This document shows positions 1-11,612 of a DNA stretch of 64,000 bases, piece after piece; positions within the stretch are counted from its first letter, which is position 1, and each line of letters starts with the position of its first letter. A model generated the notes under the pieces. The model was not told the origin of the DNA and ran no database searches. It worked only from the letters and a program-made list of their open reading frames with translations. The position numbers were made by a program, and so were the translations under genes. The stretch comes from Trissonchulus latispiculum (taxonomy: Eukaryota; Nematoda; Enoplea; Enoplida; Ironidae): contig JASAND010012840.1 of the NCBI GenBank assembly GCA_030248195.1, positions 1 through 64,000 on the forward strand, written 5' to 3'.

Positions 1-715
1 AAACGAGCGTAGTCGATTTACTACATATGCCCCCGACCAAAACGCCGAAAAACGCAGTTTTAGTTTTGCCGTTTGACCGGTAGTCAGTAGGGCCCCATAG
101 GCTGTAGTGACCGGTAGTCTTTGCCGTCGGTTTCGGCAATATGCCCATTGAAACAGGCGTAGTCGATTTACTGTATATTCCCTCCACCAAAACGCCGAAA
201 AACGCGGTACTGGGCCGTTTGACCAGTGGTCAATAGGCCCCATAGGCTGTAGTGACCGGTGGTCACTTCCAGGAGTTTCGGCGATACGCCTGATGAAACG
301 AGCGTAATCGATTTACTATATATGCCCCCGACCAAAACGCCGAAAAACGCGGTTTTAGGCCGTTTGACCGGTAGTCAATAGGTCCCATAGGCTGTAATGA
401 CCTGTGATGGCTTCCGTCAGTTTCGGCGATATACCTGTTGAAACGAGCGTAGTCGATTTACTATGGCTACCCCCGATCAAAACGCCGAAAAACGCAGTTT
501 TAGGCCCGTTTTGACCAGTGGTCAATAGGCCCCGCAGACAGCAGTGACCGGTGGTCACTTCCTCGATTTCGGCAATATGCCCATTCAGAGCAGGCGTAGT
601 CGATTTACTATATGCCTGGCAAAACGCCGGAAAACGCTGTTTAGAGTGAGTTTTCCCACACTTTGACCCTGGGCGAGGAACCACAGGAGCCATGCTGACC
701 AGTGGTCACACGGGA
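1..715. repeat. ~146-bp degenerate satellite, about 4.8 copies
   Basis: A tandem array touches the left window edge. Each unit opens with a variant of AAACGAGCGTAGTCGATTTA (starts near 1, 151, 296, 441 and 586, so about 145-150 bp apart). It continues through an AAAACGCCGAAAAACGC block, a TTGACCGGTAGTCAATAGG block and a TTTCGGCGATATGCC block. Copies differ by many substitutions and small indels, so the array is old. It probably continues left of the window. Open frames across it are period artefacts. Confidence 0.85.
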
Positions 716-1567
716 GGTATCGGCAAGTATGCTCATCGTTTTCAGCGACCCCGATTTACTATATATAGGCACTCACCCCGAGACCGAAAAACGCCATTTT
801 TAGTGACTTTTAGGCCATTTCTAGTACAAGTGGGATCTTCCAGGGAAACTTTTGGCCCAAACAGGCCAAAAAAATGCAAAGTTTTGGGCCCATCTCCTGA
901 AAGCTCGTGGAGCAAAATTAAAAAATCCCCCTCGTTACTTTATGCACCCCCTACTGGTAGTTTTCAACAAAAGATACTAGGACCTTCCCAGCTTCTACCC
1001 AGTTCTAGAAAAGTGTGACCAAAATTTGCGAAAAATAGCGAAAAGTCCGATTCTTTGGGACCTTGGCACAGAGCCAAAATTGGCCAGGTGCCAAAATGAG
1101 CAAAAAAAGGTAGCATGGGGGGATCCTGTCTACCAACATATAATAGGGTAGTATGGTGCCAAAATGCCCACATCGTTCCAACACTTAGCCGTAAAATGCA
1201 TTTCCAATAAGCGTTATTCACCGAGAAAAAAACAAACGCACAGTAACTATCGCCTAGTGCAAAAATTCGAAGTTTCGAATTCGAACCAAAAGTATGGTGG
1301 TACTTGTTGTACTACTCGAGTTGTTTACGATGGTAACCTTTTTTAACACCGCCGGACCTCTAATTAGCTGGCACCAGGCCAACACGGTCTCCAGGGGTCC
1401 GCGCAGACGCCTTTATACCCATATTATGTAGGGGCGCTATCGCGCCCCTACATAATACATCAGCAATCTGTGTAAATAATGAGCAGACATTTTAACTATA
1501 CACACAGAGTGTTTTTCTGGTTAGTAATCCCTGACCTAGCTATATATATAGTATACCGTTTTGGGAT
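716..1567. other. Gene-free spacer with a perfect hairpin
   Basis: I see no supported gene here. Positions 1423-1436 and 1443-1456 form a perfect 14-bp hairpin with the loop CTATCG (arm ATTATGTAGGGGCG). The rest is unremarkable non-coding sequence. Confidence 0.5.
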
Positions 1568-1575
1568 CAGTGAAA

Positions 1576-2031
1576 TAGAGATGAGCATTTCGGCCCGTTG
1601 GCCCGGCCCGGCCCGCGGGCCGGGCCGGGCCGGGCCGACATCCATTTGTTAGCGGGCCGGGCCGGGCCGGGCCGACAAAATTTTATAACTGCGGGCCGGC
1701 GCGGGCCGAAACGGGCCGGATCGACTATAGAAAATGTTCTAAAATCACTAAAATTAGCTAAATATCTACTCATTCTGGGTATTTTACAGCAAAATTTAAC
1801 ATTTTGTAGCATAATTTAGCGTTTTCTTATTGCATTGGAGCCTTTGAGATAATATTGCTAGTAAAATTTTGGAAATTTTCTTTTGGCGGGCCGGGCCGGG
1901 CCGAATCTTGGAGCGGGCCGGGCCGGGCCGGGCCAAAAAATTTTTGCCAGTGGGCCGGGCCGGGCCGGGCCGACCAAGATTTTGGAGCGGGCCGGGCCGG
2001 GCCGAATAAATCCGGCCCGTGCTCATCTCTA
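1576..2031. mobile_element. hAT-like non-autonomous element, GGGCC word array (copy 1)
   Basis: The ends are inverted repeats TAGAGATGAGCA and TGCTCATCTCTA. They are flanked by a perfect 8-bp duplication CAGTGAAA (1568-1575 and 2032-2039). Both subterminal zones are arrays of GGGCCGGGCC and its complement. A short AT-rich core (about 1730-1880) separates them. Eight-bp duplications and a TAGAGATG-type end are the signature of hAT transposons. There is no transposase frame. The core matches the element at 59,358-59,710 in reverse orientation. Confidence 0.9.
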
Positions 2032-2039
2032 CAGTGAAA

Positions 2040-2174
2040 TATGCAAGCTTGCTGAGTTGGGCTTTCCACTTCAGAAGCGCTAGCACCATCTCAAGCTTCT
2101 GAACAAATAACCTTCGATTATCAGAAAACCGTAAATTTACAGTATTAGATATAAGGCTATTATATACTACTAAA

Positions 2175-2227
<53 letters not shown>

Positions 2228-3177
2228 TTAATAAAGTCAAGAGTATTCAAGACGATTATCACCACATACATACGTATAAGTTTGTGTACAAAGAATTTTA
2301 AAAAATGAAAACCCATTAACTGGATCCTAACGATGTGAATCTTGATTCTAGTAGTATTAAGAACAGGGATAAAACATATTCAAAAATTATAACCATATGA
2401 CGCAGAAATAATTATCAATATAAGCATCTTGTTGGTAGAAGTCCAAAGTATACGTATATAAATAAAATTTGAAGTGGCACTTTTTGATTCAAGATGACAA
2501 TTTCAAATTTAATGACAACGAAAATGCAAATTTGGACATTTCAAATCATTAAAGAGCAAAAAATTAAAAAGTATCTCCGACATAAGCATGCACGCAAATA
2601 TGAAATATACGATACACGTGTATACGTATATACGTAGCGAGCGACTGGCACTTTTCTGCCCGCACCATATAGGTACATATACATTTGCTGAATCGAATTT
2701 GCTAACTCATGCTACTTTTTCAATTGTGTCACAAAAACTAGAAGTATATATATATAACTGGACAGTCGGACAGCTAATGAGCTAATAGGAACTGGGAATA
2801 GATATATAAACAAATGTTCAATTTTAGGAAACGAAATTAATTCCATGCTTAGGCTTTTAGTGTCAATTGTTAGAGAGAGAAAATGCTGGTCCTCCGAAAG
2901 ACTAATTTCCCTGAGGGGGGAGGCCAGTTGAGTCACTTGATTTTGGAGTGACCACTGGTCAGGACAACAAAAGGAATACTCCCAACCCCTGCTGAAAATA
3001 AATTACCTTTGTCCACCCGCCCGCTCCCATTTTCGGGAAAATGTTCTGATTTCATCTTTCATTTTCCAAAGGGCACTCGCCCAGATAAATTTATGGATGT
3101 TATGCATTTGGACAGGTTCCTTCCAGTTCCGAACAACTGGGCATTTGGGTTCCCCTCCCCTGCATTTCGGATACTGA
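2040..3177. other. AT-rich spacer with a (TA)n tract
   Basis: A pure TA microsatellite runs from about 2179 to 2225. The remainder is AT-rich and I see no gene in it. Confidence 0.5.
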
Positions 3178-3185
3178 CATTTGGT

Positions 3186-5275
3186 TAGTGATGTGGATCG
3201 GATCGGCGGATCGGATCGGATCGACCGATCCGGGGTCGGATCGGATCGGATCGGATCGACAAATTTTCGGATCGGATCGGCTTGATTTTTCCGGATCGCC
3301 GATCCGGCGAATGAGGCAAAATTTGGAAGTTTGTACCAATTTTTACAACATTACAAAATTTCTTCCAAGAAAATTTTTCATCTGAATTTTGTTAATTTGT
3401 TGAATTTTCGATGTTAATGTGAATTTTTTGATGTTAACGTTTTGCCTTTCTTTCTTTCTCTGGATAAATATATAATTTTTTGTCTGCATACGTAAAAACA
3501 ATCCAATGGAATGGCTCTCTAATATTTTCTGCAATTATGTTTGCACGCACAGTCCGCTTCGCTTTTTAAATTCAGTGACGCAGACTGCTGAGAGTGTGCT
3601 TATTCTGGTATGATTTTTATTAAAAGTAATTAAAAACGTTGCCTAGAATTTATTTCAAAGCTATTTGTGAGCTAGAGCCATTTTTGAAGTGGGAACAGGG
3701 CGCATTTATTGGATCTTGTTGTATTACAAAAGTTTTTCAGCTCGTCAAGATCTTTCGAGTGATTATATACTCCTGAGTGTGGGTAATGAAAAACATTTAT
3801 CCAGAAAATCCTGTTGTCGTGAATTTGGTAATCGAGTGCATTTATGGGAATGATTGTATTACAAAATGTGTTCACCTCGTCAAGAACTTTTAAATCATAA
3901 CCATGTTGTGAAAATTAAAGAAATTAATAATCCGGAAATCTTGAAAAACCAAAAATTTCAAACATTAGGTGCTAACTGGTTGCAAAGGTTGCAAGCATAG
4001 GATAACGTGGGGGGAAATGGGTGGGTGCAGATATCACCAGAGCGACAAAAACGGGCAGAGCCCTCGGCGAGAATGAAAAAGTAGACCCCTAATCGATTTT
4101 TACCAAAAATTGCTTATGTTTTAGCAAATTTTAACGATTTTTCCAAAAGTTCTTAAAATCACTAAAAATCTTCACTTTTAAGTTATTTTGTCCAAAAATG
4201 TTTAAAATTTGTCAATTTTGCATATTTCGGAGTAGAAGTAGACCTTTTTAAAATTTTTGAATTTTTCAAGGATAGGTGGACCCTTCGCCACAGTCGGGGA
4301 AGACACCTCCCCTGGAATTGGACCCCGTGTTAATGTATATATGTTAATGCATGGTTGTAAGAGCAAAATTATATACGCCGCGGAACCAGCTCTATTTGAT
4401 CACAAAAATAAATTTTCAATTAGCATAAATTTTCGCAAATCATTGAATATTTTGGATCTCTTTAACTTTATCCCCCCATCAAAAGTTGGTAAGCAAAGCT
4501 TCAAAGGCTTATTGCAAGAGATCAACAGAGAACTTTAGAGCATGATTTACGTATGCATCGTTCGAATGCTCCAGATGTGCTTTATTTAATGTTGTAAAGC
4601 AGTTTGCTTTAGCAGAGCATTCCAACGATGTATAAATCACGCTCTAAAGTTCTGTTGATCTCCTGCAATAAACCTTTGAAGGTGACCAACTTTTGTTGGG
4701 GGGGGGGAACTAAAATTAAAGAGATCCAATATTTTAGATTTTTCGTGAATAAAACCCGGAATTTCGAATTTTACCTGATTTTAAATGTTTCATGATTTCC
4801 TTTCCGGACAATTTTGAAATCATATACATTGCCAATATATATGTATATTAAACTATAAATGTATTCTTAAGCTTCCAATAAATGACCAAAGTCTGTGCGC
4901 ATATATATTTTTGGTCTACAACCTAGTTTCTTCAACTTTTCTTCTCTTCTCTTCTCTCCTCACTAGATATTGAACTCACAAGCAAAGGAAATGGTTGTTT
5001 TTAAAAGTAACTACACAGTATTCTGCCGCTGAAGTTTCTGATACGGAGTTTCAGAATTATTCAATAAGATTCCGATGCGAAGTTTGATCAGAGCTTTTGC
5101 AAAATTATGGGAAATGGGAAGGTATAGCAATTTAAGTGTCTACAATTGAAAATTAAAATTATGGCCGGATCGGATCGGTCCGATCCGGGGGTGGATCGGA
5201 TCGGATCGCCGGGCAATTGGCGGATCGGATCGGTAGGTGATTTTGGCTGTCGATCCGATCCGATCCACATCACTA
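3186..5275 (-). mobile_element. hAT-like element, GGATC word array (internally deleted copy)
   Basis: Terminal repeats are TAGTGATGTGGATCGGATCGG at the left and its complement at the right. They are flanked by a perfect 8-bp duplication CATTTGGT (3178-3185 and 5276-5283). Subterminal zones (3190-3310 and 5163-5270) are GGATC/GATCC arrays. Read in reverse, its two outer thirds align with the 3.6-kb element at 39,517-43,150. The middle of that longer copy (roughly 40.5-42.7 kb) is missing here, with the join near 3,640-3,670. No intact transposase frame is present. Confidence 0.9.
4454..4727. repeat. Foldback sequence nested in the GGATC element
   Basis: About 4454-4572 is repeated in inverted orientation at about 4612-4727, with GGATCTCTTTAA at one end and its complement at the other. 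The arms differ at scattered positions and the loop is about 40 bp. This looks like a palindromic MITE inside the element at 3186-5275. I could not define its duplication. Confidence 0.65.
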
Positions 5276-5349
5276 CATTTGGTATACTCACATTTCATAG
5301 AATCTCCCTTGGTCCCCTTAACTTTAGACTTGGAAGGGAAGAGGGTGCA

Positions 5350-5455
<106 letters not shown>

Positions 5456-6276
5456 ATCCACAAGTGTTTTCAATCTGCAATCAGCTGGTCGGACATTCGC
5501 AGAAAATGAGAGCAAATGTGATCCTGTCCCCGGTTTGGTTTGCGCTCCGACTAGGTGCTTCAGACCAGAATTTGACACGTCTCTGCGCACGCACGACACG
5601 GATACGAGACATAAACCGGACAATAACCAAAAACTCCCAAAACGCTTCGAGATTTCTGGGCACAAAGAAGGAAAGAGGTCAAGCTGTGGGACGGGGATCC
5701 GATAAATGGGGGTCCATTCCATCCTTAATATTTTCCTTAATATTTCTGAAAATTTGTCATTTTGACTCCCTTTGTTTTCAGGTATGGGGGCCAAGGAGAA
5801 CCTCTACATTTTAAGGTATATATATATAAGTTTGAAAAACCATACGTAATCATATGAGTTTGTAATGTTTACTCTGCTGAATAAGTTCAGCTGTTTCGAC
5901 ATAAAAAGGCGCCGCTAAACTAAATGTTACTAACATATCACAGAATATGAGAAGCGGGACCTGGGATGAAAAATATTGACGCAGCGATGTTTTAGAGCTT
6001 TTGTTATAGAATGCTCACACTGAAGACTCAATGTAAATAACGCCGCTCACATTATTAGTTCAGCTTTGACAAAATGTTTCTAACAAATGAACAACAAAGT
6101 AAATGGAAACAAAAATAGAAACCAAACCAAACAAATGCAGAATAAAAGCTGCATCTGTTGAAATTAGAAACTTGCAAAAAGTAAAAACACATTAATACAC
6201 ATTTAAAACTCCAGTTCGTACCAATTACAACCGATAAGTGAGTGACCTTTCTTTTGTCTGGTTTACTTCTGCTGGG

Positions 6277-6656
6277 CAGGGTTGGGCGAGACCGAGATTT
6301 CCCCGAGACTGAGACCGAGACCGAGAACGAGACCGAGACCGAGACCGAGACTGGCCAAGTCTCGGCTTTTGGGCGAGACCGAGACCGAGACTAAGCAATT
6401 TTAAGCTTAAACTTACTTTTTTCCAGTTTTTAAGGCTTAGACCCAGTATTTGGGGCTTTAACACATAAACATGCGATGCCCGCACCTCGTCAGTTAATTT
6501 TTGTTACATTAATTTAAAAATTTCGCTAAAATTTGATGTTTTCAAAAAATTTTCGGTCTCGGTCCGAGACCGAGACTTTTGGGTGAGCGAGACCGAGACC
6601 GAGACTGGTTAAGTCTCGGCTTTTGGGCGAGACCGAGACCGAGATTCCCAACCCTG
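6277..6656. mobile_element. hAT-like non-autonomous element, GAGACC word array
   Basis: The ends are CAGGGTTGGGCGAGACCGAG and its complement (GAGATTCCCAACCCTG at the right). The flanks CTGCTGGG (6269-6276) and CTGCTCGG (6657-6664) agree at 7 of 8 positions, so this is a slightly eroded 8-bp duplication. Both ends are runs of GAGACC in direct orientation, with the complement at the other end. A short AT-rich core lies between. There is no coding capacity. Confidence 0.85.
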
Positions 6657-7120
6657 CTGCTCGGGGGGGGCGCTAGGATTATTCTAGTGGAGGTGGGGCC
6701 CCCAATCTTTCAACCTCCCCCCTCTCTAAAAAAATCCCCCCCTAAAGTGGGTGCCCCTATAGTACCAAACTTTGCGCTGAAACTGCCCAAACTTCGCTGA
6801 GGTGGACAAATTTTCAAAAATGTTCCGGCCCCGCGCCGGAGATTTTTACTCAAGTTTTGCCCTTTCAACACTATATAATATGCTTATTTTTGAGACAAAA
6901 ATAAACTTTTACAGTGCATGCTAGAAAATGGCCCTATTTTTAACATATTTTTCGAAAAAGACTCGCCCCCCCCCAAAATCCTTGCCCCCTCGTACTTTTG
7001 GGGGGCCCATCGACCTCCCCCCGGCCCCCTTAAGCCGAAACATTGCCAAATTTTACCATTGTTACCCCAAATTTTCGTAACCTTTTCCGGTGTCGCCGGA
7101 TTTTTAGCGAAATGTTAGCT
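6657..7120. mobile_element. G/C-homopolymer repeat family member with CCGG hairpins
   Basis: Runs of 6-9 G or C alternate with AT-rich text. Two stem-loops of the CCGGC..GCCGG type sit within ATTTT-rich context, near 6820-6840 and 7085-7100. The same combination recurs near 33.5-33.9, 46.15-46.69, 57.98-58.33 and 61.1-61.56 kb, so I treat it as a dispersed family. Exact ends here are not resolved. Confidence 0.5.
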
Positions 7121-8819
7121 ATTTTAGCTTAAAAACATCTGAAATTAGTGTTATATTTTAGCAGTTATATATTCCACAAAAACACCAAAAAGTTGTAGAA
7201 ATTTGCTAAAAGTATATATATATATGCCCTCCATTTTGGAAGCCAGTTTGTTGCGTAAAAATGGTACAAATGCATATATACAGGTTGATTCAGTCCATAA
7301 AATTAATTATCTATATAGAGCATTTATGTGTCTTACCCCGTCCACCGGATCCTGGGAAGCGGCAAAAGTGGCCCAACTGAGCGTCGACGTCTGATTGGTC
7401 GAATCCAAGAGTATAACTGAAATAAAAACACATACGTATATAACAACTGTTAATGGAAACAGGAAATATTAAACGAATAATATATTATATAATGGTTCAG
7501 CAAGCGCCTATATATATACCCAGTTCCTGGTGAACCCTCCCAAAGATCTATACCTCTGCTCTATATAATAAACAAAAATGTATATATCAGTCGATTTCTG
7601 GTAGGGTCAAACTAGGCCGCGATGGGTCAAAAAATAGAATTTGCTCAAACTCGGCCAGTTTGATGGTCCTATGGAATGTACCAACCAGGCAAAATATTAT
7701 TGCACTTGGCTCAGCCAATTTCGAGCTATGGCTACTTTAAGTTAGGAGCCCTGTCTGCGGTTTTAGGACAGGACGAGCGCTGATATTTCGGTCCATTACT
7801 CTCAACTCATTTTTCGTAGGATGATGGTCTATACACCGTTCGAAAGCTCTTTTAAAGAGCTTCTAAACAACATACATTAAATGGTGCTGCATGCTCTAAT
7901 TATGACTGTGAAGTCAAAACATTGACAGCGGCCCAGAAAACTAGCATTCACGAAAATCGACATTTCGGATCATAGCAGGCGCTCAGTAAACGGGTCTCAC
8001 ACAGATTTTGGTCCAGTAACAGAAACATATATTCGTAATATGTGTGCAAAATTTCAGCAAATTTAATGATCCCTTGCGGTGTCTGCGCTAAATTGAATTC
8101 AACTGTTACATCCACTTGACAGTGCATCTGCCGCGTCTGATCACCTTAAAGAGAGATAAAGACAGAATAGTGGCGGGTTGTAGTTACTGGTTTTTGCACA
8201 CATATTTAGTGGTGGCTTGTGCGTAAGTGTGCAATATTTCACCAAATTTAATGGTGCTTTGTGTTGTCTGCACTAAATTTTATTCAATTGCTACTTACAG
8301 ATCAGTAGGATCATGCCACAGGAAGGTGCATAGGGTCTCCAATTTAAGGAAAGCACTTTGAAGAGGCTAAGGATGGTCGAATTGTGGTGTGGATTATCCG
8401 CTCAGAAATTCATCAAATTAAGGGGATCTTCTTTTCATTGTTCAAATTGCTGCATATATGTAACTTTGTTACGCTTATTATTACTACGGCGAACAAATGC
8501 GTGTACAAATTTTGACCCTTTGTAAAAGACTATCGTTTGGAGTAAACCACAGCAATGTATATGTATTTTAGGGACTTTAGGATAGGACAGGAACTCGAGA
8601 TTCTAAACTCCGGAAAAATACGGAATTCCGTGTTACATTTACAGAAAAACTAAAATTTTTAATTTTTCGTTCAATTTTCGTTATCGGAATTTTGTTACGA
8701 CGATCGAATCCGTCCGCAATGCAAGTCCCGCAGCACATTTTTGCTATTTAACAACTTTTTAAAAAACGCACCCAATTTCCAGAATTCCGGGTTTTCAAAA
8801 CTTCCGGATTTTTAAATTT

Positions 8820-9500
8820 TTTTCCAATACCCATAGTCACAAGACGGGTATTATTCGAAAGCTCTTAACGAGTTGAACAACCTTCTAATTAGACCAAACA
8901 CTTGAAAATGTGCTCAATTTACGGAATTCGCTAAAATCGGATTTTCCTGATATTGAACATTTACTCCAATATCCCACAATGTGGGTATCAATTTAAAGCT
9001 CTTGGTGATTTGAGCAATTTTTGTGATACAGCCAACTTGAAGAAATGCGCCCACGCCCACGAATTTCACGAAGAACTCCCAAGTTAGAGATAATTCCTAG
9101 TTTTGTGAATTCCAGGACTTTGATGCATTTTTAGATATATATTTTTATTTGATTCTATATATTAAAAGATTTGTTCAGCTCAACAAGAGCTTTAGATACC
9201 CATATTGTGCGGCATTGGAGAAAATGTTCAAAATCCGGAAAATCCGATTTTCGTGAATTCCGGGGATTGAGTGCATTTCAAGAGTTTGTTCTAAATACAA
9301 AAGTTGTTCCAGTCGTTAATAGCTTTCGAATAATATATACGTGTGTTGTGGGTATTGGAGAAGATTTCAAAACCCCGAATGAGAGAAAAGCATAAATGTG
9401 CGGCTGGACCATCTCGACTCTATCATGGAAACAAAATTTTGATAACGACAAAAGTTTGGCGTAAAGTTAGGAATTTTAGGTTTTCCGTGAATGAAACCCG
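8820..9500. repeat. Degenerate tandem units in the loop of the long inverted repeat
   Basis: Blocks containing a CCCA(T/C)A..TGGGTAT turn followed by AAAGCTCTT and GAGTTGAACAACCTT (direct or inverted) recur near 8830, 8970, 9165 and 9305. The same block occurs in the GGATC elements, near 3700-3890 and 40,300-40,500. This suggests shared ancestry between the loop and those elements. Confidence 0.5.
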
Positions 9501-9764
9501 AAATTCGATACGTAATGTACATTCCCGTGGCCTACCAAACTCTGGCGTCACCGTAACTGTTTGTCTACTAACCCTGACATGATCTTGCCGCTTGCATGCA
9601 CCAGCATTGTTATGTCAGATGTAATACATTGTTGTATGTGGACGCGGCGTAATGGGCTGGGCAGCCGCGGGGTGAGTCACGTGGATGTAATAAAAAATTT
9701 ATTTGTTTACTAACACCACGTGATTTGCTCGGGATCCCCACCCCCCAAAAAAGAAGAAAAAAAA

Positions 9765-11612
9765 TTGGGTCTGGGTAAAACCCGGCTCCGGCCCCGGCCC
9801 CGGCCCCGGCGCACATGGGTAAAACCCGGCCCCGGCCCCAGTCCGGCGCACACAGAGTTTAATAAGTGGGTAAAACCCGGCGCACTAGCCCGGCGCATTT
9901 ATAGTGTAAATTCTTATGCAGTATAACAGAGGTGTATGTGTAATTACGCATATGTGTAAAGATTTAAGGCGGAGTTTATGAGTTGAGTTTTATATATACT
10001 TTACAGTAGAGACCTTCACTCAGGCCCGTAAGCCCGGCCCGGGCCGGGCCGGGCCTAAGGTGAAACGGGCCGGGCCGGGCCGGGCCGAGGTAGGAAAAAT
10101 TTGGGTGCGGGCCGGGCCGGGCCGGGCCGAGTACTAGAGCGGGCCGGGCTTCGGGCCGGGCCTGGTATTTTCATTTGAAGATTTTGTCTTGTTTTTAGTT
10201 TTGGCAGCTTATATTGGAAACTTTATTTTTTCTAAAATTAATTTTGAATAATCGTTGGATTTTTATTTCGATCTTACTTAATTTCCTTTCTCTTTCAGAG
10301 TTCAGGCGTATGTACTTAACTTATTTGCGTTTATATGACGCAATCTTTAACTCGAATTTGTACATTAGCATCTGAAATTTATTTATATCGTTATATTTAA
10401 TATTTGGAAAGTATCCCTTCTTCTTAATTAATTGCACTTTGAATCAACAAACTGATCAGTGAATTCTTCCCTACAACCAAGAACTGAACTTCTCATTATT
10501 TTATCTCACTCAAAGTAAACATGAGCTACGTGAAATCGCTTAAAAATGGTATCTGCGATGACGAATAAAATTCTGTACAATTTGAACTTTTATTTTTTGC
10601 CAACAATTTTGGCGAAAATTTTAGGAAAAACGGGACCGGGCCGGGCCGGGCCTAACTTTTGAGCTTACGGGCCGGGCCGGGCCGGGCCTAAGTTGGAGCG
10701 GGCCGGGCCGTTCCGGGCCGAGGTCGAAAAATTTTCAAACGGGCCGAGGTGAAATTTTTACGGGCCGGGCCGGGCCGGGCCGGGCCTGAAAATTCAGGCC
10801 CGTGAAGGTCTCTACTTTACAGTTTGTTAAGCAACCTTTTCTAGCCATTTAGTATTAATTCATGGTTTGTACTTATGAAAATAAATAATTTTGAAATGAT
10901 AAGATGTATATTTTGTAAGTGAATCTATTAAAAAGCTTAAAATTATCCAATGTTGCTAATTCTTAAGACATTCGTAATGTTTAAAAAATTTAAGTTTTAC
11001 GTTTTCCAAAGGGGGACATCAAGGAGAACCAGGAAATTTTGGTGTGTCTTATCCCTCCATAGTAAACGTTACAAGTTAATAATTTTTGAATTTTAAAATA
11101 TAAATTTAAATTTATCGTCATTTTTTTATTTGGTGTAATTTCTTAAAGTAGTGTAATTGTAGTCAGCAAAATTTCTTGAATACTTTTTAATTACGTATAT
11201 ATTGTTTCTAAATATTGTTTCAAATTGTTTTAAAACTTCGTGATGTATGGTAAAAATAAATTCAAAACTTTTGCTATGCATTTATTTCAATAAATGCAAA
11301 TTTTTCATTAAACGCAATGTATATATAAGAAAAATATGTTATTATGTACTGTTTGCATTATCGTAAGACAAGATATACGCAAATACAATGTATTCTGTAT
11401 TTGTATGCATAATACACACGTTAGTATACGCACGTGTTTAATTGCGCCGGGTTTTCTAAATATTGGGGCCGGGTTTTACCCTGCGCCGGGGCCGGGGCCG
11501 GGGCCGTGTTTTACCCACCTAAAACAAATGCATGCGCCGGGGCCGGGGCCGTGTTTTACCCAGGTGCGCCGGGGCCGGGGCCGGAGCCGGGGCCGGGTTT
11601 TACCCACACCCA
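9765..11612. mobile_element. Array-ended element, GGGTAAAACCCGGC(CCCGGC)n
   Basis: The left end has three units of GGGTAAAACCCGGC plus GGCCCC repeats (about 9773, 9828 and 9868). The right end has the complement in three units (about 11,463-11,606). The outer edges share TTGGGT(C/G)TGGGTAAAAC. It is interrupted by the element at 10,007-10,814. I could not find a clear target duplication, so the ends are approximate. Confidence 0.6.
10007..10814. mobile_element. hAT-like non-autonomous element, GGGCC array, second type
   Basis: Inverted ends TAGAGACCTTCAC and GTGAAGGTCTCTA are flanked by a perfect 8-bp duplication CTTTACAG (9999-10006 and 10815-10822). Subterminal zones are GGGCCGGGCC arrays. 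The terminal sequence and core differ from the TAGAGATGAGCA family, so this is a separate family that uses the same word. It is nested inside 9765-11,612. Confidence 0.9.
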
